Assembly (NCBI RefSeq): GCF_900115285.1
Contig: NZ_FOYW01000001.1
Span: 1,585,616 to 1,649,615, forward strand
Length of the DNA: 64,000 nucleotides
Source of the DNA: Marinobacter daqiaonensis
Lineage (GTDB): Bacteria > Pseudomonadota > Gammaproteobacteria > Pseudomonadales > Oleiphilaceae
Direction: 5' to 3'
Position 1 is the first letter of the stretch; the number at the start of each line of letters is the position of its first letter. Positions 43,464 through 53,204 of this stretch are shown in pieces. The notes beneath the pieces are model-generated. The model was not told the origin of the DNA. It saw nothing but the letters and a program-made list of their open reading frames with translations, and did not search any database. Made by a program: the position numbers and the translations under genes.

Positions 43464-45047
43464 TCAGACTGCTCCCTGCTTTAACATCTGCCCCATCTTC
43501 TCGGACTGCCTCAGTGCCAGGGCGACGATTGTCAGAGTCGGGTTTTCCGCCGCCGAAGTCGTGAACTGGCTGCCGTCAGAAATAAACAGGTTCGGGATAT
43601 CATGGGTCTGGCCAGTGCCATTGCAGACCCCATCCTCGGCCTTCTGGCTCATCCGGCAAGAGCCGAGGTTGTGAGTGGACGGGTATGGCGGGGTACGGAT
43701 AGTCTCCAGAGCACCCACAGCCCCGTATATGGCTTCGCCCCTCTCGAAAGCATGCTCGCGCATGGCAATGTCGTTTGGATGGTCGTCGTAATGCACGTTG
43801 GCAACCGGCATGCCATAGGCGTCCTTGACCTCCGTATTGAGCGAAATGCGGTTGGATTCACGAGGCATATCCTCGCCTACAAGCCACATCCCCGCCATAT
43901 TGTCATATTGGTCCATTGCCCGCGTGAAGTCCTTTCCCCAGGCTCCAGGGTTGAGAAACGCAGCCATGAACGGCAGTCCGAGTGAGAGAGTTTCCATTTC
44001 ATAGCCGCCCACGAATCCACGGGAGGGATCATGATGGGCCTCGTCCGAGATGATTCCGGCCATGGTAGTACCACGATACATGTGAACCGGCTTGTCGAAG
44101 GTGGCGTACACCGAGCCCGTCATGTGTCGCATGTAGTTTCTTCCCACCTGGCCTGAGCTGTTGGCCAGACCATCGGGGAACATCGAAGAAGCGGAGTTCA
44201 GCAGAAGCCGCGGAGTCTCGATGGAGTTCCCCGCAGCAGCCACAACACGAGCTTTTTGACGCTGCTCTTTGCCATTTTTATCAAAGTAGACAACGGCATT
44301 CACCCGACCTTTCTTGTCGTGTTCAATCCGGGCCACGTGGGACTCGGGCCGGATCTCGAGATGCCCCGTAGCAATACCCTCAGGTAGTTCGGAATAGAGT
44401 GTTGACCACTTGGCTCCGAAGCGACACCCCTGAAAGCAGAAACCACGCTGCTGGCAGGCCAGTCGACCGTTCCGGGGCTGACTGTTGATGGCCATGTGGC
44501 CGGTGTTACAGTTGTAGCCCAGCTTCTTTGCGCCCGCGTACATCACTTTGAAGTTATTGTTGCCGGGCAATCCGCCAATGCCGTTCGTCCGGGTAACACC
44601 CATCCGGTCTTCGGCAACTGCATAGTAGGGGGCCAGCTCGTCATAACCGACGGGCCAGTCAAGCAGGTTGGCGTCTTTGACCGGGCCGTAGTGGGTCAGC
44701 GCCTGGAACTCATGAGGTTGGAACCGCAGACTCGCGCCCGCCCAATGAATGGTGGTACCACCCACTGCTTTTACAATCCAGGCCGGAAGCCCGGCAAAGT
44801 CCGTAGCCAGGCGAAAGCTGCCTGAAGTTGTTCTGGGGTCGAGCCAGGCGAGTTGGGAAAATGACGCCCACTCGTCTGCCAGAAAGTCGGCCGTGGTGTG
44901 TAGTGCACCCGCCTCCAGAACCACAGTGTTGATACCCTGTCGGGCAAGGCCGTTGGCCAGGGTGCCGCCGCCGGCACCGGATCCGATGACCACTACAACG
45001 TCGTCGTCATCATGGGAGAAGGTTGCCTGTTTTTCAGTCAATGACAT
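43464..45047 (-). CDS. GMC-family FAD oxidoreductase
   Basis: A 527-residue flavoprotein. The Rossmann FAD motif is VIGSGAGGGTLANGLARQG near residue 22, with GMC signatures such as AVGGTTIHWAGASLRF and the C-terminal LGSCRMSQKAEDGVCNGTGQ and LFISDGSQFTTSAAENP. It resembles membrane-bound gluconate/alcohol dehydrogenase large subunits. The partner small subunit is the next gene upstream (54 bases). The substrate is unknown, and no cytochrome c subunit is found here. Confidence 0.85.
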   Translation of the reverse strand: MSLTEKQATFSHDDDDVVVVIGSGAGGGTLANGLARQGINTVVLEAGALHTTADFLADEWASFSQLAWLDPRTTSGSFRLATDFAGLPAWIVKAVGGTTIHWAGASLRFQPHEFQALTHYGPVKDANLLDWPVGYDELAPYYAVAEDRMGVTRTNGIGGLPGNNNFKVMYAGAKKLGYNCNTGHMAINSQPRNGRLACQQRGFCFQGCRFGAKWSTLYSELPEGIATGHLEIRPESHVARIEHDKKGRVNAVVYFDKNGKEQRQKARVVAAAGNSIETPRLLLNSASSMFPDGLANSSGQVGRNYMRHMTGSVYATFDKPVHMYRGTTMAGIISDEAHHDPSRGFVGGYEMETLSLGLPFMAAFLNPGAWGKDFTRAMDQYDNMAGMWLVGEDMPRESNRISLNTEVKDAYGMPVANVHYDDHPNDIAMREHAFERGEAIYGAVGALETIRTPPYPSTHNLGSCRMSQKAEDGVCNGTGQTHDIPNLFISDGSQFTTSAAENPTLTIVALALRQSEKMGQMLKQGAV

Positions 45048-45100
45048 GGGATTTCTCCAGACTGTTTTTTATAGGAATTATCAAATGGAGCAATTTAGAA

Positions 45101-45646
45101 TCAGCCTGGTAAGCGTGGCTTGATTCCGCTGTCTGCCGGCGCAGGGTCTGGCAACCACTCAAGATCGTTAAAACCGGCATAGAGGTAACCACCATCACCC
45201 TTGGCACCCTCATAGCCGAAGTGTGCGAAGGCCAGTTCATTGTTATAAAGTGAGACCACCGCAGTGCTACGGATGGTTTCGAAGAACTGGGTACCGGCAA
45301 TTGCCTCGACATGGCGGAATTGTTCCTCAGAGTCTAAAGCAAGCCAGTCACCACCAGCCCGCCGGTTGAGGTCCTTCAAGCCAGTGTCCATTAGTGAATG
45401 CGTAGCCGGGTTTTTGTCGAGATCTCTGACCACAAACGCATAGACCGCGTCTTCAAGAGTCTCGTGTGGAAAGATGTGCCGGGTAAGTTTGAGGAGTGTC
45501 TCGGCCTCGGTCGTGGTGAGCATTTGCAGCGGCAACGACCAGGCTCTCGATGGAGCGAGTAACGCAATGGCTCCATTGCTGAATGCCAGGGCTCCGATCA
45601 GGGCGTTACGGCTGTTTCTGAGAAAGTTTCTGCGGGATAATGACAT
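45101..45646 (-). CDS. Gluconate 2-dehydrogenase subunit 3-like protein (Tat-exported)
   Basis: A 181-residue protein with a twin-arginine signal (SLSRRNFLRNSRNALIGALA ...). The body matches the gluconate 2-dehydrogenase small subunit family (TEAETLLKLTRHIFPHETLE). Such subunits help fold and export the FAD subunit. It is upstream of the GMC gene in the same direction and divergent from the LysR gene, whose product probably controls the pair. Confidence 0.82.
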   Translation of the reverse strand: MSLSRRNFLRNSRNALIGALAFSNGAIALLAPSRAWSLPLQMLTTTEAETLLKLTRHIFPHETLEDAVYAFVVRDLDKNPATHSLMDTGLKDLNRRAGGDWLALDSEEQFRHVEAIAGTQFFETIRSTAVVSLYNNELAFAHFGYEGAKGDGGYLYAGFNDLEWLPDPAPADSGIKPRLPG

Positions 45647-45853
45647 GGTGACTCCCCCAAAAGGCGTACGACCTCCTAATGTTCAGCAGTTCGGCGCCTT
45701 CATCTTGTTGTTGTGGTTTTATTGCGCTTTCGGCAAGTAGAGTCAGGGTAATCAGGCAGAAGCCTGCCTGGTAGGAAAAATTCTGGCTTTCTAAATTCCG
45801 GAAAATGGAACAATGTCGTCTATGCTGACGAGACCGTGCCCCCGGAGAGATCC

Positions 45854-46765
45854 ATGTACGATCGCTTTCGCCTGCTCAAGATCTTTGTTACCACAGCCCA
45901 TTCCGAAAGTTTCCGGGATGCCGCTTTCCAGTTGGGAACCTCGCCCCAGACCATCAGCCGGGCCGTGAAAGAGCTCGAGGACCAATTGGGAGAGCTGCTT
46001 TTCCATCGAAGTACGCGACAGATCCAGATCACGAAATTTGGCGAGCAGTTTCTGAGTGAATCCAGCAGCCTGATGGCTGAGCTGGAGCTTTTATTCGAAC
46101 AATCGGACACGTCGGACAATCAGCGATATGCAGGGCGGGTCGGAATTACAGCACCCCACTCAGTGGGCAGGAGGCACATTCTCCCTTTGCTGGAACCGTT
46201 GATCAGGGCCGCGCCCGAGTGCCTGATCGACCTGCGTCTTGAAGATGAGGTGACCGACACTGTCGGAGCACAGATCGATATAGGAATCCGGGTTGGAGCC
46301 CTCCTCGACAATCGGTTTGTCGCCCGGGAGGCGGCAAAGGTCCCTCTTATGGTGGTGGCAACTCCAAAACTGATCGCTAGGGTTGGGGAGCCTAAGCGAA
46401 TTTCGGACTTGATGACACGCCCTGTTTCCGGACGGATCGACCGTAACTCTGGCCGGGTCTGGCCGTGGCGATTCAATGGCTTCACCCATACGCCACACGC
46501 TCCAAGGTTTTTATCGGACGATCCTGAGGCCGAGCTGCAGGCGGTAATGAATGGCTGGGTATTTGGACAGATTGCAGCGTTCCTTGTCATTCCCTATATC
46601 CGCGAAGGCTTGCTTGTGCCCGTCCTGAGGGAATTTGAACCCCCACCACTCTCGCTTTTCGTTTACAGGCCACAGCGGGGACCGGTGCCACCCAGGGTCA
46701 GGCGAGTCTTCGACACGCTGTCAGAGAGCTTTGCCGATGAAGAGCAGTTCCCCTCCCTGCTTTAA
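45854..46765 (+). CDS. LysR-family transcriptional regulator
   Basis: A 303-residue LysR-type regulator with the winged HTH at about 16-60 (FRDAAFQLGTSPQTISRAVK, ELEDQLGELLFHR) and an effector domain from 90. ATG 45854 is favoured over an earlier in-frame start at 45836 because the family begins with M-x-D-R-x-x-LL. It is divergent from the GMC/small-subunit pair, so it likely controls them; the effector is unknown. Confidence 0.88.
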   Translation: MYDRFRLLKIFVTTAHSESFRDAAFQLGTSPQTISRAVKELEDQLGELLFHRSTRQIQITKFGEQFLSESSSLMAELELLFEQSDTSDNQRYAGRVGITAPHSVGRRHILPLLEPLIRAAPECLIDLRLEDEVTDTVGAQIDIGIRVGALLDNRFVAREAAKVPLMVVATPKLIARVGEPKRISDLMTRPVSGRIDRNSGRVWPWRFNGFTHTPHAPRFLSDDPEAELQAVMNGWVFGQIAAFLVIPYIREGLLVPVLREFEPPPLSLFVYRPQRGPVPPRVRRVFDTLSESFADEEQFPSLL

Positions 46766-46860
46766 GCCGATGAAGACCTCATGTAGCCTTTGGGCTCAAG
46801 AGAATTGCATAGACAAATGCGCGTTCGCGGTTACCAGCAGGTATGAGTCGTCGATGGAGG

Positions 46861-47385
46861 CTATGCCTTGTTCTGCAAATAGCACTCAAGATCGGCCAGG
46901 CCTAGCGGATAACTGAACCAGTAACCCTCTGCGAGCTGGCAGGACTGTCGCCGCAAAAACTCTAGTTGCTCGGCGGTTTCTATACCCTCCCCCACAACCC
47001 GGAGGTCCAGCATCCGGGCCAGCCCGACCAATGCCGAAACAATAGTGGCCGCTTCCGTCGTGGTTGGCGCGGCCTGGATGAACTGGCGGTCGATCTTGAT
47101 CGCATTGACCGGCAACGAACTGAGATAGACCAGGGAGCCATAGCCGGTACCGAAATCATCGATTGAAATGTGGACACCAAGTTCGGCAACGTCGTGAAGC
47201 GCGAGATGCGGGAGGTCGTCCTCGCGAGCCTGCCTGCGCTGAATTTCCTGCAAAAGCCTTTCTGGAAAGCATCGGTAACGATATCCAGCGACCTCTGCAA
47301 TCTGCAATCCAGCTAATCTTCGCCTGACGGCGAACCCTATGCTGCCCTTGCCTGCTACCGGTGGTTCGATTTCCTCTCCGGTCAC
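46861..47385 (-). pseudogene. Truncated EAL-domain gene
   Basis: Only the C-terminal half of a cyclic-di-GMP phosphodiesterase domain remains: ISIDDFGTGYGSLVYLSSLP, NAIKIDRQFI and VVGEGIETAEQLEFLRRQ followed by CQLAEGYWFSYPL. The EAL motif, the first metal ligands and any sensor domain are absent, and the upstream part of the frame is not EAL-like. It overlaps the 3' end of the adjacent hydrolase gene. Without the N-terminal half it cannot be active. Confidence 0.8.
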
Positions 47386-48131
47386 CCTTGAGGGGTACGG
47401 GCCATTTGCTCACAATAATGATGCAATCTTTCAGGTAGATCCGTCGGACATACACCACACTGTTTATTCCCCGGAACCGCATAGTCGATGAATTTGGGAT
47501 ACGCGAGATCGAGCCTGTCCATGATCTCCCGAAACTCCTCAAGGCTTTTTCCCTGACCCAATCGGATATTGCGATCCTTCTCCTGACCAATTTTCGAAAT
47601 GCGCCGTTGCTTGTAATCATGGGCCGGATAGACCAGATAGTCCTCCGGTAGGGTGAAAAGCTTTTCAGTTACGGACCGATAGAGGGCATCAGTACTGCCG
47701 TTCTGAAAATCCGTTCTGCCGCAACCTTCGATCAGGAGAGCGTCGCCCGTAAAAATACGGTCGTCCAGGCGGTAGGCGAAATGGCCGTCGGTATGGCCCG
47801 GCGTATGAATAGGCTGCAGGCTGAGCCGGCCTACCTGCAACGGTTTCCCCTCTTCAACTCCCAGGTCCGTGCAGGGCAGGCAGTCCATGGCGGGTGCCGC
47901 GATTTTGCTGCCCGTTTTCTGTTTCAGCTCTCGGGCGGAGGTGATGTGATCGGCGTGGATGTGGGTGTCCAGAGTGTATTCCAGCTTAAGCCCCAGCCTG
48001 GCCAGCTCTGCAAGGTCACGCTCGATCGAGTTGACGACCGGATCGATCAGGACCGCTCGCCCGGTTTCCTCGCAGCCCAACAGATAGGTGTAAGTGCTGG
48101 ATACGGGTTCAAACAGCTGTCGAAAAATCAT
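47382..48131 (-). CDS. ETHE1-like persulfide dioxygenase / MBL-fold hydrolase
   Basis: A 249-residue metallo-beta-lactamase-fold enzyme. The metal motif is THIHADHITSA, with further ligands in HTPGHTDGH, FTGDALLIEG and VYPAHDY. This set matches ETHE1/Blh-type persulfide dioxygenases, which oxidise glutathione persulfide and use one iron. No sulfide:quinone reductase or rhodanese is adjacent. It could instead be another glyoxalase II-like enzyme. Confidence 0.82.
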   Translation of the reverse strand: MIFRQLFEPVSSTYTYLLGCEETGRAVLIDPVVNSIERDLAELARLGLKLEYTLDTHIHADHITSARELKQKTGSKIAAPAMDCLPCTDLGVEEGKPLQVGRLSLQPIHTPGHTDGHFAYRLDDRIFTGDALLIEGCGRTDFQNGSTDALYRSVTEKLFTLPEDYLVYPAHDYKQRRISKIGQEKDRNIRLGQGKSLEEFREIMDRLDLAYPKFIDYAVPGNKQCGVCPTDLPERLHHYCEQMARTPQG

Positions 48132-48197
48132 CGGCTACTCCCTGTCGGCGTGTGTTTCTCCTCAAACTCTAGCCTAATTTCCGGGACAACCCCCAAC

Positions 48198-50678
48198 TCA
48201 AACTTCAGGTGAAACGGTCTCCCCAGCCATCACCGCCACCCGGTTACGGCCATTCGCTTTGGCATGGTACAGAGCCTGATCCGCCTCTTTCATCACTTCA
48301 GTAATATCCATCTCCGTCTTCAGGGTTGCAACACCAACACTGACCGTAAAGATGATCACGTCGCCATCATGCGTGACGCTGGCATGCTCCACGGCCTGTC
48401 GAAGGCGCTCGGCAAGTATCTTCGCACCGTCCCCTGTGGTGTAAGGAAGAACAGCAACGAATTCCTCCCCACCCAGACGGCCGAAGATATCCCCGGTCCG
48501 ACAGGTTTCACGAATAATCCCGGCGAGTCGCCGCAGCACCTCATCGCCGCCGGCATGTCCGAAAGTGTCGTTGACCTTCTTGAAGTGGTCACAGTCGATC
48601 ATCAGCAGCGAGAGCGGGTGATGATGGCGGCGGGCGTTGGCAATGTGGCTCTCCGCCTGTTCGATTACGGCGCGCCGGTTATTCAGGCCCGTCAACTGAT
48701 CCGTGTTGGCCGCAGTCTTGAGTGCGGCCTCAGCCTGCTTGAGTTCCGTGACCGACTCATGACTGACCACCACTCGACCGCTACCATCGCTCATTGGCAG
48801 CACCTTCATCCGGTACCAGCGCTCGCCACCCGGGCCAGGGCAGGGATAGACGTGTTCGAACTCCTTACTGGTTCCGGTGATCACCGCGGACAGGCCCTCA
48901 GCGACCAGGTCCGCACCTTCGGCATGGTCGCCTTCGGCACCCTGGCAGGTACTGAGGTAGTTCTGTCCGATATGGCTGGTCGAGTCGCTGGCACCATTTT
49001 CCTGGCCAAACCGGCGCCACGCGGCATTTACACTGATAATCTCCCCCGTGGGAGATACGATCGCAATCGCCGGCGAAACGGAATCCAGCACCCCCTGGGC
49101 AAATCGCTGACTCTGACGGACCCGGTCATAGGACAACGCTGTTCGCTCCAGCGCCCGCAACTGAACGAGCATCATCGTCGCCATCAATGCAAGGACCAAC
49201 GCCAACACCCCCGTCGACTGCACAAATCGGCGCTCGAAAGGCATGATCACACTGTTCATTCCCATCACGGTATTGATCACGAAAGGAAGACTGTCAGAGG
49301 CGAGATAGTAGGCAAGCTTCTGCTCGCCATCATAAGGTGAGTACCCCACGAAAGTTCCCGCAGGGCTCTGGTGGATGAGGCTGGTGTAGATGGGATGCCG
49401 GGTGAGATCCTGTTCGGCAATATCCGGCAGCAATGGCGCCCGCATCAGGAGCTCGCCGTCACGCCGGAACAATCCGACCGCCGCCCCCGGGCCCAGGTCG
49501 AGTGACCGGTAGAACGCCTGGAAATAGCCGATCTCCAGCGATGCGAGCACCACCCCTGCGAAGTTCCCATCACTATCATCGAGACGACGGCTATAGGTGA
49601 ATATGGGCTTGCCGGATGTACCTGCGGCCACCAGTTCACCCAGATGCCGCGTTGCACCGGCTTTATGGGCCTCAAAGTAGTCGCGGTGGCTGTAATTGCC
49701 GCCAGGTGGCGGAAACTGACGGCTGAACAGGCGGAAGTCGCCCTGGGCGTCAAGGATTATCAGGGCACTGACCTGAGGGAGCGATTCGGCGGTTGCCCTG
49801 AGGTTTCGCCACTCCTCTCGGGACTCAGTGATCGAACCAAGGCCACTGGTCCTGGCTTGCCTCGCAACCTCACCGAAAACCAGGTCGATGGGATCGAAAC
49901 TCCGGTAGACATGCTCCTCGAGTACGCGGGAAAGGTTCGCCGCCAGCTGCTCGGCATCCTTCCGGACCGCCACGCTTTCCTCATGGTTGAAGTGGGCCCA
50001 TCCCAGTATGCAGATCACGACCATGAGACCGTACGAGCCAAGGACCAGGCCGGGAGCCTTGCCTGGAGGTTTTTTGAGCCTGTGAACGAGGTGGCCAAGC
50101 AACGCCAGGGCAAGGAGCGCCTGAAGAGCCGCACTCTGTGGAGGCATGGAAAGCAGCAGCACGCGGCCCGAGGGGTCCTGGAACCAGTAGGCATAAACCA
50201 CGAGCTTGTAAATGCAGACCAGAAGGGCGCACAGCGCCGCCACACCTGTCGCTACCACCTGCAACTGGCGGGTGGCGCGAAGGCTCAGCATGCCGACGGC
50301 CAACAGCAGGAAGGTGGCAGCTGACGGCAATGATAACGGCGCGGCATCCAGCGGGAGCCCTTTCGGAAACCCACCGACCAAGCCCCACAAGGCGAGGACC
50401 AGGACAACGGTTCCTGCAGCGGGCGATAACCACCGCCACTGACCGGACATGAACACCGTCGCCGTCGATATTCCACCGAAGAGCAGAGCAAAGCCTCCGA
50501 TGGCCCCCACATCCGAACGGTCGGGCAGCGGTACGGGCAGGATCGGTATGGAACCCCACCACCCGAGTACAATCAGCAAGCCTCCGGCCGCGGCAACGAG
50601 GGAAAGAATGACCGCCAGGCGGAATGCGAGTTGCCGGATTTTCGGAGCAGGAGACATGGGCAGGGCTACGGGAATCAC
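48198..50678 (-). CDS. Membrane diguanylate cyclase with Cache-like and PAS domains
   Basis: An 826-residue sensor. The N-terminal 220 residues hold about six membrane helices (a MASE-like module). A further helix near 235 opens a periplasmic dCache-type region (about 255-465) closed by a helix near 485. A PAS domain follows (about 520-640: AIAIVSPTGEIISVNAAWRR). The C-terminal GGDEF domain (about 655-815) has the active site RLGGEEFVAVLP and DHFKKVNDTFGH. It makes cyclic-di-GMP in response to an extracytoplasmic signal. Confidence 0.88.
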   Translation of the reverse strand: MIPVALPMSPAPKIRQLAFRLAVILSLVAAAGGLLIVLGWWGSIPILPVPLPDRSDVGAIGGFALLFGGISTATVFMSGQWRWLSPAAGTVVLVLALWGLVGGFPKGLPLDAAPLSLPSAATFLLLAVGMLSLRATRQLQVVATGVAALCALLVCIYKLVVYAYWFQDPSGRVLLLSMPPQSAALQALLALALLGHLVHRLKKPPGKAPGLVLGSYGLMVVICILGWAHFNHEESVAVRKDAEQLAANLSRVLEEHVYRSFDPIDLVFGEVARQARTSGLGSITESREEWRNLRATAESLPQVSALIILDAQGDFRLFSRQFPPPGGNYSHRDYFEAHKAGATRHLGELVAAGTSGKPIFTYSRRLDDSDGNFAGVVLASLEIGYFQAFYRSLDLGPGAAVGLFRRDGELLMRAPLLPDIAEQDLTRHPIYTSLIHQSPAGTFVGYSPYDGEQKLAYYLASDSLPFVINTVMGMNSVIMPFERRFVQSTGVLALVLALMATMMLVQLRALERTALSYDRVRQSQRFAQGVLDSVSPAIAIVSPTGEIISVNAAWRRFGQENGASDSTSHIGQNYLSTCQGAEGDHAEGADLVAEGLSAVITGTSKEFEHVYPCPGPGGERWYRMKVLPMSDGSGRVVVSHESVTELKQAEAALKTAANTDQLTGLNNRRAVIEQAESHIANARRHHHPLSLLMIDCDHFKKVNDTFGHAGGDEVLRRLAGIIRETCRTGDIFGRLGGEEFVAVLPYTTGDGAKILAERLRQAVEHASVTHDGDVIIFTVSVGVATLKTEMDITEVMKEADQALYHAKANGRNRVAVMAGETVSPEV

Positions 50679-50829
50679 AGAGCTATTGGGATGGGCGTTT
50701 CAGACACACGATCCATGCGGGCCGTGGGCAAAAATTGGCAACGTCCCTGAAGCGACGCGGGAGTCTATACAAGACTGTTCCGAGCTACAAGCCTCAGGGA
50801 AGTAAAGAAAGGATGATGGCGATGCGTGA

Positions 50830-52038
50830 TCAGAGCTCCCGGGCTGGCCGCAAAGCCTCCCGGTCAACAGCACCAGGTGCCCCCACCGCCAGAACCACCG
50901 CCCCCAGTATACAACCGGCCATGATCAGCACGATGGGGAGCAGGGCATCGCCGGCGTAAATGGCCGACAGGGCACTGACAATACCGGCAACAGTAAACTG
51001 TGTAGCGCCCAGCAGCGCCGAGGCTGTTCCGCCGAGATCGGGAAAGTACTCCAGGGCATTGGCCATGTTGTTGGGAATGATGGCCCCCATGCAACCAACG
51101 GCCAGAATAATACAGCCGGCAACCACCCAGTAGGGCGCCGCCAGCGCCGCACTTGCCAACAGCGCGAGCATGGCAGCGAACTGCACCATGACGCCGATCC
51201 GCAACAGCACCACGGACTGGATTCTGAGCAACAGCCGCCGGTTGAGCACGTTCAGCAGGGCCATCATGCCGACGTTGGCGGCGAACAGAGCTGAAAAGTG
51301 GGCGCTGGAAAGACCGAACCACTCCTGATAGATGAACGAGGCATGGGTAATGAATACCAGCATGGCGCTGAAACACGCCACCTGGATGCCAATAAAGCGC
51401 ATGGTCGTGGCGTGCCTGAGAACCAGGCTGTAATTGGTGATCAGTGTCTTCACCGGAGTGGAGGCCGGAGTCCAGGGTGGCAAACGGCTGAAAAGCAGCA
51501 ACTTCAGGACCACCCCGAGCAGCATCGCGTAGCCGGTCAGCATCAGGAAAATGGCAGGCCAGTCCCACGTGGCCAGTAACAGAGCCCCCATGGACGGCGC
51601 CACGGCAGGGGCGATGAACATAATAAGCCCGATCAGGCCAAACAACCGGGCGGCATCCTGGCTGCGGGTCGTATCCCGCACAATGGCCGGCACCGATACC
51701 GCGCAGAAAGCACCGCCTATGCCCTGAACCACCCGCCACAGCAACATCTCGTCAAGGCTCGCTGCCCTTGACACCATGAAGGCAGCAGCCCCGAAAATCA
51801 GTAATCCCCCCAGCAGGATGACCTGGCGGCCATACCGGTCGGACAGGGGCCCGCCTACCAGCTGAGCCAGACCGAGCGCCCCAACATAGGCACTCAGGGT
51901 CAGCCCGACGTCACCCATGCCAACCCCGAGATCAGCCGAAATCGCCGGAAAAGCCGGCAGGTACGCATCCAGTGCCAGTGGGCCCAGGGCGACCGTCATA
52001 CCGAGCAAAAGCGCAAGCTGGAAATGGGACAAGGGCAA
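50830..52038 (-). CDS. Bcr/CflA-family drug efflux transporter
   Basis: A 402-residue major facilitator with 12 predicted membrane helices. Family signatures include LGPLALDAYLPAFPAI at the start, LSDRYGRQVILLGG after helix 2, and RVVQGIGGAF with APSMGALLL in helices 4-5. Members export drugs such as bicyclomycin and sulfonamides, or peptides. It is monocistronic, divergent from the lipoprotein gene. Confidence 0.9.
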   Translation of the reverse strand: MPLSHFQLALLLGMTVALGPLALDAYLPAFPAISADLGVGMGDVGLTLSAYVGALGLAQLVGGPLSDRYGRQVILLGGLLIFGAAAFMVSRAASLDEMLLWRVVQGIGGAFCAVSVPAIVRDTTRSQDAARLFGLIGLIMFIAPAVAPSMGALLLATWDWPAIFLMLTGYAMLLGVVLKLLLFSRLPPWTPASTPVKTLITNYSLVLRHATTMRFIGIQVACFSAMLVFITHASFIYQEWFGLSSAHFSALFAANVGMMALLNVLNRRLLLRIQSVVLLRIGVMVQFAAMLALLASAALAAPYWVVAGCIILAVGCMGAIIPNNMANALEYFPDLGGTASALLGATQFTVAGIVSALSAIYAGDALLPIVLIMAGCILGAVVLAVGAPGAVDREALRPAREL

Positions 52039-52298
52039 CCTCCTGAAGAAGGTAGACAGCTAACCGTATTTCAAGCCGATGCGCAACTGCGGTGAGGATG
52101 GAACATATCAGAAAGTCGAAAGTTGGCGGCCTGTCACCTACCCTGAAGAAGATGGTGTCTGAAGCCGGCGGCCGATTAACGGCTCCACCGGGCCGGAAAA
52201 GTCTGTTCAGGGAGTGGGTAGACCATCGACACGGTCGCTTCCCCTTCGAGGGCGCCGAGATTCACCCGGAATTACCTGTCGAAATAAAGGAGGAACGG

Positions 52299-52769
52299 AT
52301 GATCAGACTAACGATACTCACGAGTCTGGCTTTTATGCTCTCTGCCTGCGCCGGCATGATGCAGGAGGAAAAGTCCCTTGAAGAAGTTGAGCAACAAACG
52401 TTCACTTACGACTATCAGGTGGCGGGAGCGGACCGGCAAGAGCTGTGGCGCCGTGCCAGGAATTACTTCGATGCTACCCTCGATGACCGGCAATCCGAAT
52501 TTGAGATTGAGAACCAGGAGGCAGGCACCCTGACCGGCCGGGGGCTGGCCAGCTGGCGGATTGCCAGAGAGTACTGCTCCGCCGAATACCACATCCGGTT
52601 TCAGAGTCAGGACGAAGCGGCCCGGCTGGAACTGCAACTGATCGAAGATATTACCCCTTTCCGTGAATGCTCCGGTTTCGGCTGGCCCAGCAAAGATGCG
52701 GAAGATGTCATTGTTTCCCATTTCAACGACCTGTCGGCAGGTCTTGAGGAGGCGCTCAGGGAAGACTGA
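52299..52769 (+). CDS. Hypothetical lipoprotein
   Basis: A 156-residue protein with a lipoprotein signal peptide: lipobox LSACAG near residue 14. The mature part (about 35-150) is beta-rich with two cysteines (EYCSAEYH, FRECSGFG) that may pair. No clear family is recognised. An AAGGAGGA site precedes ATG 52299, which decides the start over a longer frame from 52092. Confidence 0.7.
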   Translation: MIRLTILTSLAFMLSACAGMMQEEKSLEEVEQQTFTYDYQVAGADRQELWRRARNYFDATLDDRQSEFEIENQEAGTLTGRGLASWRIAREYCSAEYHIRFQSQDEAARLELQLIEDITPFRECSGFGWPSKDAEDVIVSHFNDLSAGLEEALRED

Positions 52770-52864
52770 TCAGCCCTCACGCAGGGGAACACAAACGCTG
52801 CGGATGTGTCTCAGGGAAGAGGCATATTCCTGCCCTGAGAGGGCATCTTTGGCTGAGTATCGAT

Positions 52865-53164
52865 TTGACAGGCACAACTCCCCAGCAGGTTCCCACCCGT
52901 TGCTGGCACGGGCTCGACGACGGCCGCATCCAGTGTGATCTTTGCCCCCGGCACGGCAAACTGAAGGAAGGCCAGCAGGGCCTCTGCTTCGTCCGGGCCC
53001 GCCATGATGACCAGGTCGTGCTGACCACCTGGGGCCGCTCCTCGGGCTTCTGCATCGACCCGGTGGAGACGAAACCCCTGAACAACTTCCTGCCGGGCGT
53101 CATTGAGGCCCAGCCGGGGCGGTGGGGAAGAAAGCGCCGGCCAATCGCCATCCGTGCCGCCTGA
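52865..53164 (+). pseudogene. N-terminal fragment of an AmmeMemoRadiSam radical-SAM gene
   Basis: The frame encodes GLDDGRIQCDLCPRHGKLKE, GLCFVRARHDDQVVLTTWGR and SSGFCIDPVETKPLNNFLPG, the start of the COG1180-type radical-SAM enzyme of the AmmeMemoRadiSam system. The family then continues with the CxxxCxxC radical-SAM cysteines, but here it breaks into unrelated sequence and stops. The cysteine of 'CRL' is also lost (HGKL). No partner AMMECR1 or Memo gene is nearby, so this is a decayed remnant. Confidence 0.78.
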
Positions 53165-53204
53165 CAGGCGCCGACAGCCCCATCGCCGGGATGCCACCCC
53201 GGCC

